Assembly (NCBI RefSeq): GCF_008329535.1
Contig: NZ_NPKR01000010.1
Location: forward strand, 1 to 64,000
Length of the DNA stretch: 64,000 bases
Direction: 5' to 3'
Origin: Mycolicibacterium sp. P1-18
GTDB lineage: Bacteria; Actinomycetota; Actinomycetes; Mycobacteriales; Mycobacteriaceae
The position numbers were made by a program, and so were the translations under genes. Numbering within the stretch: position 1 is the first letter of the stretch; each line of letters starts with the position of its first letter. Positions 36,354-45,313 of this stretch are shown here, one piece after another. The notes under the pieces are model-generated. The model saw only the letters and a list, made by a program, of their open reading frames with translations. It was not told the origin of the DNA and did no database searches.

Positions 36354-37622
36354 ATGACTGTGTCGCCGCTCACACCCACCCCGGCTCGTCCGTACGATGC
36401 GATCGACCTCTCCTCCAAGGCGTTCTGGTCCACCACGGCAGTCGACCGCGAGATCGCGTTCGCCGAGCTGCGCCGCGACCGCCCGGTCAGCTGGCACCCG
36501 CCGGTGGAGGACGCGCTGATGCACGACCCCGCCGACCGCGGCTACTGGGCCGTGACCCGGCACGCCGACATCGTCACCGTCAGCAAGGACAGCGAGACGT
36601 TCCTGTCCGGCAAGGGCGTGCTGTTCGAGACCGTGCCCGAGGAACTGCTGGAGGCCTCGCAGTCGTTCCTGGCCATGGACGCGCCGCGCCACACCAAGAT
36701 TCGCAAGGTCGTACACGCCGCGTTCACGCCGCGGCAGGTGCGCCGCATCGAGGATTCGATCAAGGCCAACGCCGCGGTCGTCGTCGGCGAACTGCGGGAG
36801 GCGGGCAGCGGCGCCGACTTCGTCGAGCTCTGCGCCAGGGAACTGCCGATCCGCACGCTGTCGGACATGGTCGGCATCCCCGAGTCCGAACGGTTGCAGG
36901 TGGCCGAGGCTGCGAACGCCATGGTTTCGTGGGGTGACCCGCTGTACCTCGACGGCCGAAACCCGTTGGAGGTGTTGATCGGAAGTCAGATGTACCTGCA
37001 CCACGTGTGCGGCGCGCTGGCCGCCGACCGGCGGGAGCACCCAGGCGAGGACCTGATCAGCGCGCTCGTGCAGGCCGAGGTCGACGGGGACCGGCTCACC
37101 GACGCCGAGATCGCGGCCTTCTTCGTGCTGTTGACCGTCGCCGGCAACGACACCACCCGCCAGACCGCCAGCCATGCGATCAAGGCGCTGACCGACTTCG
37201 ACGACCAGCGCGCCTGGCTGGTGGCCGACTTCGACGACCGCATCGGCGGTGCGGTCGAGGAGTTCGTGCGATGGGCGACGCCGGTGATGACCTTCCGTCG
37301 CACGGCCGCCGTCGACTGCCGACTGGGTGACCAGGACGTCGCCGCGGGGGAGAAGGTCGTGATGTTCTATGCGTCGGGCAACTTCGACGACGCCGCCTTC
37401 GACGCGCCCGAGCGCTTCGATCTGTCCCGTAAGCCCAACCCGCACCTCGGCTTTGGCGGTGGTGGCCGGCACTTCTGCCTGGGGGCGCACGTGGCCAGAG
37501 CCCAGTTGCGAGCGCTGTTCGGCGAACTGCTGACCCAGCTGCCCGACATCGCGGCGGGAGAGCCGTCCTACGTCGCGGGCAACTTCGTCCACGGCGTGCG
37601 CTCCCTGCCGGTCACCTTCTAG
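36354..37622 (+). CDS. Cytochrome P450
   Basis: A 422-residue soluble bacterial P450. The I-helix oxygen-binding motif is VAGNDTTRQT, the K-helix ExxR is EEFVRWATP, and the heme loop is FGGGGRHFCLG with Cys375 as iron ligand. Actinobacterial P450s of this type hydroxylate sterols, fatty acids or terpenoids. No ferredoxin or reductase gene is adjacent. It has a divergent TetR gene and converges on a sirtuin gene with a 4-bp overlap. Family number not assigned. Confidence 0.92.
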   Translation: MTVSPLTPTPARPYDAIDLSSKAFWSTTAVDREIAFAELRRDRPVSWHPPVEDALMHDPADRGYWAVTRHADIVTVSKDSETFLSGKGVLFETVPEELLEASQSFLAMDAPRHTKIRKVVHAAFTPRQVRRIEDSIKANAAVVVGELREAGSGADFVELCARELPIRTLSDMVGIPESERLQVAEAANAMVSWGDPLYLDGRNPLEVLIGSQMYLHHVCGALAADRREHPGEDLISALVQAEVDGDRLTDAEIAAFFVLLTVAGNDTTRQTASHAIKALTDFDDQRAWLVADFDDRIGGAVEEFVRWATPVMTFRRTAAVDCRLGDQDVAAGEKVVMFYASGNFDDAAFDAPERFDLSRKPNPHLGFGGGGRHFCLGAHVARAQLRALFGELLTQLPDIAAGEPSYVAGNFVHGVRSLPVTF

Positions 37623-38461
37623 GGGGCCGGGATCGGCGCGAGTTCGTCGACGAGGAGGACCAGCAACTCCGAGCATCCCGCGTCGAGCTTGACGGTGGCG
37701 AACTCGTCCCCGCGGGTGATCCCGCGGTTGATGATGGCGACCGGTTTGCCGGCCGCCGCGGCGTGCCGGACGAAGCGCAGCCCGGAGAACACCGTCAACG
37801 AGGAGCCCGCCACCAGGAGCACGTCGGCGGCGTCGACCATCGAAAAGGACTGTGCGACGCGGTCCTTCGGAACGCTCTCGCCGAAGTACACGATGTCGGG
37901 TTTGAGCATTCCGCCGCAGCGGGGGCAGTCGACGTAGCGGAACGACGCCGTCTCCTCGACCATGGCGTCGGCGTCGGGAGCCACCGCGATGCCGCCGACC
38001 GCCTCGGCACGTTCGACGAAACCGGGGTTGAGCGCCTCCAGCTCGTCGGCCAGCTGGGCGCGCGTCAGCGTGAAGCCGCACCCGAGACACACCACCTGGG
38101 CGTACGTGCCGTGCAGGTTGACGACGTTCTCGCTGCCGGCCTTGGTGTGCAACAGGTCGACGTTCTGCGTGACGACGCCGGTGACCACCCCGGCGCGCTC
38201 CAGCGCGGCGAGCGCACGGTGCCCGGCGTTGGGCAGCGTGTCGTCCATGTGCCGCCACCCGACGTGGTTGCGCGCCCAGTACCGCTGCCGGAACACCGGG
38301 TCCGAGGTGAACTGGCGGATCGTCATCGGGTTGCTCGGGGGGGAATCCGGACCGCGGTAGTCCGGGATGCCGGAGTCGGTCGACAATCCCGCCCCGGTCA
38401 GGGCTGCGAGGCGCCGACCTGCGAGCAGCGTGACCAGATCGGGGGCGGTGTGACCGTTCAT
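37619..38461 (-). CDS. Sir2-family NAD-dependent protein deacylase
   Basis: A 280-residue sirtuin. NAD binding: LTGAGLSTDSGIPDYRG (residues 21-37) and TQNVDLLHTKAG; the catalytic His is in NLHGTY; four zinc Cys are in VCLGCGF and CPRCGGM. The layout is that of the SIRT4-like class. It removes acyl groups from lysines using NAD. The ATG at 38461 was chosen over the GTG one codon upstream. It converges on the P450 gene and is divergent from a LysR gene; the context gives no obvious target. Confidence 0.9.
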   Translation of the reverse strand: MNGHTAPDLVTLLAGRRLAALTGAGLSTDSGIPDYRGPDSPPSNPMTIRQFTSDPVFRQRYWARNHVGWRHMDDTLPNAGHRALAALERAGVVTGVVTQNVDLLHTKAGSENVVNLHGTYAQVVCLGCGFTLTRAQLADELEALNPGFVERAEAVGGIAVAPDADAMVEETASFRYVDCPRCGGMLKPDIVYFGESVPKDRVAQSFSMVDAADVLLVAGSSLTVFSGLRFVRHAAAAGKPVAIINRGITRGDEFATVKLDAGCSELLVLLVDELAPIPAP

Positions 38462-38523
38462 CACCGTCCAGGGTAGGCCGCTTCGCCGCGGCTCGGTGAG
38501 ATGTCGACCGTGGGCTGCCGCGT

Positions 38524-38529
38524 TATCGT
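38524..38529 (+). promoter_or_regulatory. -10 of leaderless LysR transcript
   Basis: TATCGT stands six bases before the ATG at 38536. No ribosome site is seen. Confidence 0.45.
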
Positions 38530-38535
38530 GCCTGC

Positions 38536-39489
38536 ATGGACCTGACCGTGCGGAAGCTCCGCTACTTCGCGGTCGTCGCCGAGGAGCGACACTTCACCAG
38601 GGCGGCGGCACGACTGTTCATGGCGCAGCAGTCGTTGTCACGACAGATCCGCGACCTCGAGGCGGAAGTCGGGGCGCAGCTCTTCTACCGAACAACTCGG
38701 TCGGTGGAACTCACGCCCGCCGGCGAGGCCTTCCTTGGCGCGGTGCGCTCGGCGCTGGCCAGCCTGGATGCCGGAATGGAAGCAGCGCGACGACACGACG
38801 CGGGAGCCGTCGGGCATCTCCGCATCGGCTTCGGGTTGGGTGCAGCGCTCGAGTTGACGCCCTACATCGTCGACGAGTTCTCCCGGCAGTTTCCGAATGT
38901 CGAGATCGAGATGCGTGAATTCGGGCTGCCAGACCAGAGTGCCGGGCTCTCCGACCAGTGGGCGGACGTCGCCATCATCCGACCGCCGCTGGCCGATCTA
39001 AGCATCGTGTCGCACACGCTCTTCGTGGAGCCGCGGGTGTTGACGGTGTCGGTGCGCCACGCTTTGGCCGGCCGAGAGACGGTCTGTGTCGCCGACATCT
39101 TGGACGTCCCTCTGGCCGTGGGGCGGTCCACCGACGAGGAGTACAGACGTTTCTGGAGCCTTCAGGATTTCCGCACCGGGATGACTGAGCCGCTGCTCAC
39201 CCCGTCGACCAGTAACACCGAGGAGATCGAGCTCATAGCTGCGGGGCTGGCGTGCACGGTCAACCCCGCCGCGATCATGCGCTACATCCCGCACTCGGGG
39301 GTCCGCTACGTGCCGATCGTCGACGTCCCTGGTTCGGCGGTCGCGATCGCATGGCGCAGGGATAGGGTCTCACCGCTTGCTCTCGCCTTCAATCGCGTGG
39401 CGCAGGAAGTCCGCCGGCGTGAGGCGAAGGTCGTCGATGGGATCGAGAACCCGTTCCGCGGTGTGGTGTTCACTGCCGCTGCACCGTAG
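38536..39489 (+). CDS. LysR-family transcriptional regulator
   Basis: A 317-residue regulator. The winged helix is at residues 1-60 (LRYFAVVAEERHFTRAAARL, QQSLSRQIRDLEAEVG), followed by the type 2 periplasmic-binding-like effector domain. It converges on an amino acid permease gene, overlapping by 20 bp, and the permease is followed by an aminotransferase gene on the same strand; it may control these two genes, although LysR genes are more often divergent from their targets. Codon use here is less GC3-biased than in core neighbours. Confidence 0.88.
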   Translation: MDLTVRKLRYFAVVAEERHFTRAAARLFMAQQSLSRQIRDLEAEVGAQLFYRTTRSVELTPAGEAFLGAVRSALASLDAGMEAARRHDAGAVGHLRIGFGLGAALELTPYIVDEFSRQFPNVEIEMREFGLPDQSAGLSDQWADVAIIRPPLADLSIVSHTLFVEPRVLTVSVRHALAGRETVCVADILDVPLAVGRSTDEEYRRFWSLQDFRTGMTEPLLTPSTSNTEEIELIAAGLACTVNPAAIMRYIPHSGVRYVPIVDVPGSAVAIAWRRDRVSPLALAFNRVAQEVRRREAKVVDGIENPFRGVVFTAAAP

Positions 39490-40972
39490 CGGCGAATTTC
39501 GCCACCCCGGCCTCGCCCCGCTTGATTCGACCCCGCAGAACCAGCACGTGCCACAGCACTGCCAGGACGGTGGCGCCGGCCACCACCTTGACCGCGCCGT
39601 GAAAGTCGCTGGGAATGGTCAAGATCAACAGCGCAGTCACGATCCACACCAGTCCGACGATCATCAGCGGCACGCCCCAGCGCCCAAGGTTGAAGGCACC
39701 TGGGGCCGCGGCCAGCGTCGGCCGCCGGCGCATGTAGGAGCCGACGATCAAGAGGTAGACGAGGTACGGGGCGATGGACGTCGCACCGACCAGGGTGGTG
39801 AACGAATCCGTTTGCAAGAAACCGTAAATCATGAAGGCGACACTGACGACGCCGCCGACGATGAGCGATCGCATCGGCGTTCGGGTGCGTGCGTTGACCA
39901 ATCGAAAGTGGCGCGAGAACGGCAACATGTTGTCGCGGCCCATCGAGTACATGAGTCTCGCCTGAGCGGCCTGGTTTGCGATCACCAGCGCGATCATCGA
40001 GAACGCGACCACCACGATGAATACCTTGACCACGGCAGTGGGCAGGTAGAACTCGGCGATCGTCACGATCGGCGCGCTCGAGGCCTGCGCCGCTTCGAGA
40101 TTCGGCATTGCCACGGTGAAGCAGATCAGCGCCAACATGCCGAGCACTGCCGACCCGATCACGCCCATGAGCACTCCACGGGGGACGGCCTTCTGTGAGT
40201 CGACCGCCTCCTCTGTGAGGTCCGCGGAGAGTTCGAATCCGACCATCGTGTAGATGCCAAGCAGGCCGGCCAAGACGAAGTGACCGATGCCAGAGCCTGC
40301 GGTACCCGTGCTGTCGGTGAGGTTCGCGGTTGAGCCGCCGTCACTTCCGGCATATAAGCCGAAAGCAACGATCACGGTGACGGCCAGCAGCACGGTCCCG
40401 ATGATCTCGGCGATCACTGCCGTGTTGTTGACCCTCGCCGCCAATTGCACGCCGACGATGTTGATGAGAACGGTGAACAGCAGGATCGCGACCGCGACGC
40501 CGAGCAGAACGCCGTCGGGTGGGCTGACGCCGAGCGCCTCGAACAACAGCGGGGTGGCGCCCAGCAGGATGATCGCGCCTCCCGTGATGCTCATGTACAG
40601 GAGGCCGAAGAAGCCCGTATACCAACCGTAAGTGGAGCCGACCAGGCGTGCGCCCCACTGGTATGCGTAGCCCGCGAGCGGGATCTTGGTACTCAGTTCC
40701 GCGATCAGCAGCGCCATCACGATCTGACCCGCGGCGGCGATGGGCCACGTCCAAATGGACGCACCGCCGAACTGGTTGATGGCGAATCCATAGTTCAGGA
40801 AGATGCCGGTGGAGATGGAAACGATGGAGAAGGAGATCGCGAACAGCGAGAAGAACCGCAGCGTCCGCTTGAGTTCTTGGGTATAGCCGAACGACGCCAG
40901 CGTGGCATCGTTCGGGTTCGCTGAGTGTGGCGGTGCTGCTTCGCGCTTGTCTGCCGGTCGGCCGATCGTCAT
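39470..40972 (-). CDS. APC-family amino acid/amine permease
   Basis: A 500-residue membrane transporter with about 12 hydrophobic segments. The APC-family first helix is SIVSISTGIFLNYGFAINQF, and IPLAGYAYQWGARLVG resembles the GABA/choline permease signature. It sits 29 bp downstream of a class III aminotransferase on the same strand, so the pair probably imports and transaminates one amine or beta/gamma-amino acid. Substrate not identified. Confidence 0.88.
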   Translation of the reverse strand: MTIGRPADKREAAPPHSANPNDATLASFGYTQELKRTLRFFSLFAISFSIVSISTGIFLNYGFAINQFGGASIWTWPIAAAGQIVMALLIAELSTKIPLAGYAYQWGARLVGSTYGWYTGFFGLLYMSITGGAIILLGATPLLFEALGVSPPDGVLLGVAVAILLFTVLINIVGVQLAARVNNTAVIAEIIGTVLLAVTVIVAFGLYAGSDGGSTANLTDSTGTAGSGIGHFVLAGLLGIYTMVGFELSADLTEEAVDSQKAVPRGVLMGVIGSAVLGMLALICFTVAMPNLEAAQASSAPIVTIAEFYLPTAVVKVFIVVVAFSMIALVIANQAAQARLMYSMGRDNMLPFSRHFRLVNARTRTPMRSLIVGGVVSVAFMIYGFLQTDSFTTLVGATSIAPYLVYLLIVGSYMRRRPTLAAAPGAFNLGRWGVPLMIVGLVWIVTALLILTIPSDFHGAVKVVAGATVLAVLWHVLVLRGRIKRGEAGVAKFAATVQRQ

Positions 40973-41001
40973 GGGAGTCTCCTTGATTCGGACGGGTGAA
41001 C

Positions 41002-42246
41002 TCAGCTGTGACCGAACTGGTTTCGTACTGCTGCGAATGCACGTTCGGTGCCGCGCAGTGCGCGGTCGACGACGTCGTCATCCATTGCGCACGACATGAA
41101 CCAGTTGTGCCTGGGGTGGAGGTAGACGCCGGCGGCGAGCGCAGCCTCTGCGAAGCATGTCATCCGGGCGTAGTCGACGTCCTCGGCGAACGTCAGATAC
41201 GGCATGACGTCTGGGCCGGTGTAAGCGATGGCGAGTCCGCTGTCCGCCGCCTGCGCTCGGATCCCTTCGCGAAGGCGAGACCCGGCTCGTCGCATCAGCG
41301 ACAGCCCGTCGATCTCGCCGAGGCGTCTGATGGTGGCGAGTGCCGCCGCCATGGGAGTGGCGTTCATCCAGAACGACCCCGTGAGGAAGACCGTTGACGC
41401 CGAGTCGCGCAAGAATTCTCGGCCGGTAACCGCCGCGAGCGGGTAGCCGTTGGCGATGGCCTTGCTCCACGCACTCAAATCCGTGGGTACGCCGAGGGGC
41501 TCCCAGCTGCCGCCGTACGCCAGCCGGAATCCGCACCGAACGTCGTCTACGACGAGTAGGGCGCCGAGTTGGTCACAGCGCGTCCTTACGTGTTGCGCAA
41601 AGTCGACGTCGACGAGCTCCTGATCTTCGCCCTCGACGTGGCGGAACGGCGTCAGCATGACAGCGGCCAGGTCAGCTCCAGCTGCCTCGACGGCGCGATC
41701 GAAGTCGGCCCGGTCGTTGTAGTCGAAGTAGCCCATCGCGGCGCGGTCACTTGGAAGGGTGCCGGCTGGGATGGGAGAGCACCAGGGCGCGGCACCGTGG
41801 TAGACCCCACGGGCAACGAGGACTACCGACCGCGAGGTGTGAGCCCGGGCGATCGTCAGGCAGGCCGTCGTCGCGTCGGTTCCGTTCTTGCCGAACAGGA
41901 TCCAGTCGGCGTCGGCGATCACATCGACGAGAGTCTCTGCGAGGTCGACCAACACCGGTCCAGGTCCGTCCAGGCAGTCGCCTCGTTCCATCTGGGCGTG
42001 TACCGCCTCGGTGACGACCGGGTCGCGATGTCCCAGGACGACTGGTCCCCAGCTGCACATGAGGTCGACGTACTCGTTGCCGTCGACGTCGGTGATCAGC
42101 GCGCCCTGACCGGCGGCAAAGAATTGTGGATAAGACGACGACATGTTTCGTACTGCCTGGTGGCCGTACATTCCGCCGGGGACGACCTTGGCCGCTCGGC
42201 GGCTGAGTTCGACGTCGGTTCCTCGTGCCGCAGCGATTGAGGTCAC
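41002..42246 (-). CDS. Class III (GSA-like) aminotransferase
   Basis: A 414-residue PLP enzyme. SCWGPVVLGHRDP-type N-terminal region (here CSWGPVVLGHRDP), ADWILFGKNGTDATTACL for cofactor phosphate binding, VVDDVRCGFRLAYGG with the cofactor Asp, and the catalytic Lys in SAWSKAIANGYPLAAV. It resembles glutamate-1-semialdehyde aminomutase relatives, but hemL function is unlikely next to a permease. The GTG at 42246 has GAGGAG six bases upstream. Probably initiates catabolism of the amine imported by the permease. Confidence 0.87.
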   Translation of the reverse strand: MTSIAAARGTDVELSRRAAKVVPGGMYGHQAVRNMSSSYPQFFAAGQGALITDVDGNEYVDLMCSWGPVVLGHRDPVVTEAVHAQMERGDCLDGPGPVLVDLAETLVDVIADADWILFGKNGTDATTACLTIARAHTSRSVVLVARGVYHGAAPWCSPIPAGTLPSDRAAMGYFDYNDRADFDRAVEAAGADLAAVMLTPFRHVEGEDQELVDVDFAQHVRTRCDQLGALLVVDDVRCGFRLAYGGSWEPLGVPTDLSAWSKAIANGYPLAAVTGREFLRDSASTVFLTGSFWMNATPMAAALATIRRLGEIDGLSLMRRAGSRLREGIRAQAADSGLAIAYTGPDVMPYLTFAEDVDYARMTCFAEAALAAGVYLHPRHNWFMSCAMDDDVVDRALRGTERAFAAVRNQFGHS

Positions 42247-42449
42247 CAGATACTCCTCGGGTTGCGGCGTACGCACTTCGTTCTGCGGTCATGATTCGTC
42301 ACCTCGCGCCAAGTGGGAAACACCCGTTCGGGCTGCATTGACAACGCAGAGGCTGTGAATCGAGGGGAATGGCGGTGCACGTGCTCTTCGATACGTCGTT
42401 GAGACCGTCAACGCGCCTCGTGCGGCGGGGCGTTTGAAACAATGGGCCC

Positions 42450-44492
42450 GTGGACTTCTACTCCGCCTACCGGCACGACTACGTACGAGTGGCCGCCTGC
42501 ACCCATCACACGGCGTTGGCGGACCCGTCGGCCAACGCCGACTCGGTGCTGGGCTTGGCCCGCGAGTGCCACGACGAGGGCGTCGGGCTGGCGGTCTTTC
42601 CCGAGCTGACGCTGTCCGGGTACTCGATCGAGGACATCGTCCTGCAGGATTCGCTGCTCGACGCGGTCGAGGCGGCCGTCGACCAGGTGGTGTCGGCCTC
42701 GGCCGAGCTGCTGCCCGTGCTGGTGATCGGGGCGCCCCTGCGCCACCGCAACCGGATCTACAACACCGCGGTCGTCATCCACCGCGGAGCGGTTCTCGGC
42801 GTCGTGCCGAAGTCCTACCTGCCGACCTACCGCGAGTTCTACGAGCGCCGGCAGATCGCCCCCGGCGACGACCAGGGCGGTGTCATCCGCCTCGGCGGCA
42901 CCGAGGTGCCGTTCGGTCCAGACCTGCTGTTCACCGCGACCGACCTGCCGAGCTTCGTGCTGCACGTCGAGATCTGCGAGGACATGTGGGTACCGGTGCC
43001 GCCCAGCGCCGAGGCCGCGCTGGCCGGCGCGACGGTGCTGGCCAACCTCTCGGGCAGCCCCATCACCATCGGCCGCGCCGACGACCGGAAGTTGATGGCG
43101 CAGTCGGCGTCCTCGCGCTGTCTGGCCGCCTACGTCTACGCCGCGGCCGGTGAGGGCGAGTCGACGACCGACCTGGCCTGGGACGGTCAGACGATGATCT
43201 ACGAGAACGGCGTGCTGCTCGCCGAGACCGAGCGCTTCCCCAAGGGAGAGCGCAGGTCCGTCGCCGACGTGGACACCGGGCTGCTACGGGCCGAGCGGCT
43301 GCGGATGGGGACCTTCGACGACAACCGGCGCCACCACGCCGACCGCACCGACGCCTTCCGTCACGTCGAGTTCGTCCTCGACCCACCCGCCGGCGACATT
43401 GGGCTGCGCCGTGCGGTCGAGCGATTCCCCTTCGTGCCGTCGGATCCCGAACGCCTGCAACGGGATTGCTACGAGGCCTACAGCATCCAGGTGTCGGGTC
43501 TCGAGCAGCGGATGCGCGCGCTGAGCTACCCGAAGATCGTGATCGGGGTGTCCGGTGGCCTCGACTCGACGCATGCGCTGATCGTCGCCGCCCGCGCCAT
43601 GGACCGCGAACGCAGGCCGCGCAGCGACATCCTGGCGTTTACGATGCCCGGCTTCGCCACCGGTGAGCGCACCAAGGGCAACGCCATCGCGCTGTGCGAC
43701 GCCTTGGGAGTGACGTTCGCGGAGATCGACATTCGCGACACCGCGACGCGGATGCTCACCGAGATGGATCATCCCTTCGCCCGCGGCGAGAAGGTCTACG
43801 ACGTCACCTTCGAGAACGTGCAGGCCGGTCTGCGCACCGACTACCTCTTCCGGTTGGCCAACCAGCGCGGCGGCATCGTGCTCGGCACCGGCGACCTGTC
43901 CGAGCTCGCGCTCGGATGGTCCACCTATGGCGTCGGTGACCAGATGTCGCACTACAACGTCAACGGCGGCGTGCCGAAGACGTTGATCCAGCACCTGATT
44001 CGCTGGGTCATCTCCTCGGGCCAGTTCGCCGACGACGTCAACGCGGTGCTGCAATCGGTGGTCGACACCGAGATCACTCCCGAGTTGGTGCCGGCCGGTG
44101 AGGACGAGGAGATTCAGAGTAGCGAAGCCAAGGTGGGACCGTATGTCCTGCAGGACTTCTCGCTGTTCCAGGTACTGCGCTACGGCTTCAGCCCGTCGAA
44201 GGTGGCCTTCCTGGCCTGGCACGCCTGGCACGACGCAGAGGCCGGACGATGGCCCACCGGCTACCCGGCGGACAAGCGACCGGAGTACTCGCTGGCCGAG
44301 ATTCGGCGGTGGCTGCAGGTGTTCGTGCAGCGGTTCTACTCGTTCAGTCAGTTCAAGCGGTCCGCGTTGCCCAACGGGCCGAAGGTGTCCGCGGGTGGAG
44401 CTCTGTCGCCACGCGGGGACTGGCGCGCGCCCTCGGACATGTCGGCGCGGATCTGGCTCGACGAGATCGACCGCGAGGTCCCGGAGGCTTAA
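42450..44492 (+). CDS. nadE: Glutamine-dependent NAD+ synthetase
   Basis: A 680-residue two-domain enzyme making NAD from deamido-NAD with ammonia from glutamine. The nitrilase-type glutaminase domain has Glu52 (FPELTLSG), Lys121 (VVPKSYLP) and Cys176 (HVEICEDMW), the same numbering as the M. tuberculosis enzyme. The synthetase domain carries the ATP pyrophosphatase loop SGGLDSTHALIVAA. It starts at GTG. The other NAD gene, nadD, lies about 7 kb downstream. Confidence 0.96.
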   Translation: MDFYSAYRHDYVRVAACTHHTALADPSANADSVLGLARECHDEGVGLAVFPELTLSGYSIEDIVLQDSLLDAVEAAVDQVVSASAELLPVLVIGAPLRHRNRIYNTAVVIHRGAVLGVVPKSYLPTYREFYERRQIAPGDDQGGVIRLGGTEVPFGPDLLFTATDLPSFVLHVEICEDMWVPVPPSAEAALAGATVLANLSGSPITIGRADDRKLMAQSASSRCLAAYVYAAAGEGESTTDLAWDGQTMIYENGVLLAETERFPKGERRSVADVDTGLLRAERLRMGTFDDNRRHHADRTDAFRHVEFVLDPPAGDIGLRRAVERFPFVPSDPERLQRDCYEAYSIQVSGLEQRMRALSYPKIVIGVSGGLDSTHALIVAARAMDRERRPRSDILAFTMPGFATGERTKGNAIALCDALGVTFAEIDIRDTATRMLTEMDHPFARGEKVYDVTFENVQAGLRTDYLFRLANQRGGIVLGTGDLSELALGWSTYGVGDQMSHYNVNGGVPKTLIQHLIRWVISSGQFADDVNAVLQSVVDTEITPELVPAGEDEEIQSSEAKVGPYVLQDFSLFQVLRYGFSPSKVAFLAWHAWHDAEAGRWPTGYPADKRPEYSLAEIRRWLQVFVQRFYSFSQFKRSALPNGPKVSAGGALSPRGDWRAPSDMSARIWLDEIDREVPEA

Positions 44493-44520
44493 CTGTCGCG
44501 GGTGTGAAAAACTCTCCGCT

Positions 44521-45312
44521 GTGGAGGAACCCTGCAACGGCACCGCGCGTGTCAGTGCGGATGCGGGCGTACCGCTTCACCGGCAGCTCTACCTGGTGCT
44601 TCACGACGAGATCAGCCGCGGAGCACTGGCTTCCGGCGACGCCCTGCCGACCGAGCAGACGCTGTGCGACATGTTCGGCGTCTCCCGGATCACCGTGCGA
44701 CGAGCGCTGGCCGACCTCTCCGACGCGGGCCTGGTCGACCGGCGCCACGGCGTCGGGTCCTTCGTCACCCGGCCGGCGTCCTCCGACGGGTCGCACCTGG
44801 ACGCCGAGCGCGAGGTCGAGTCCGAGACCGACGTCGAGGTGATCGAATGCGGGGTGCGGTCCCTGCCGCCCGCGGTGGGCGCACGCTGGGACTCCCGCGA
44901 CGACGCCCTGTACGTGCTGCGGCTCCGACGCGCGCGGGACACGGGCGAACCGCTGGTCGTCACCGAGGCGTGGCTGCCCGTCGACCTCACCGCGGTGGTC
45001 ACCGAGTCGTCGTTGGCGCGGGCCCCGCTGCACCGCCTCATCAGCGACGCAGGGGTGACCCTCGAGTGCCTGGAGCACGAGATGACCGCCGAGATCGCCG
45101 GTCCCCGGACCGCGTCGCTGCTCGGCACCGCCATCGGCTCACCCCTGATCCGGATGAACCGCGTCGCGTTTGCCGCGGACGCGCCGCACCACGTGCTCTC
45201 GACGGTCATGTCGCCCAGCAAGAGCCGGATCGTGGTGAACCAGAACGCCATGGACATGGAGGAGGGCGGCAGGATGTTCGTCGCCCACGACGTGCTCAGA
45301 CCGACGAACTGA
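44521..45312 (+). CDS. GntR/HutC-family regulator with UTRA domain
   Basis: A 263-residue regulator. The winged helix is at residues 20-80 (LPTEQTLCDMFGVSRITVRR, ALADLSDAGLVDRR), followed by a UTRA sensor domain (about 110-250) that typically binds sugars, amino sugars or related metabolites. It starts at GTG 44521, 28 bp after nadE, and converges on the ribokinase gene with a 1-bp gap. That arrangement suggests control of ribose or nucleoside uptake, but no transporter is adjacent. Confidence 0.87.
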   Translation: MEEPCNGTARVSADAGVPLHRQLYLVLHDEISRGALASGDALPTEQTLCDMFGVSRITVRRALADLSDAGLVDRRHGVGSFVTRPASSDGSHLDAEREVESETDVEVIECGVRSLPPAVGARWDSRDDALYVLRLRRARDTGEPLVVTEAWLPVDLTAVVTESSLARAPLHRLISDAGVTLECLEHEMTAEIAGPRTASLLGTAIGSPLIRMNRVAFAADAPHHVLSTVMSPSKSRIVVNQNAMDMEEGGRMFVAHDVLRPTN

Positions 45313-45313
45313 C

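Noticed and set aside
41002..42246. hemL (glutamate-1-semialdehyde aminomutase)
   Set aside because: The fold is related, but pairing with a permease and LysR gene points to catabolism, and hemL in mycobacteria lies in another context.
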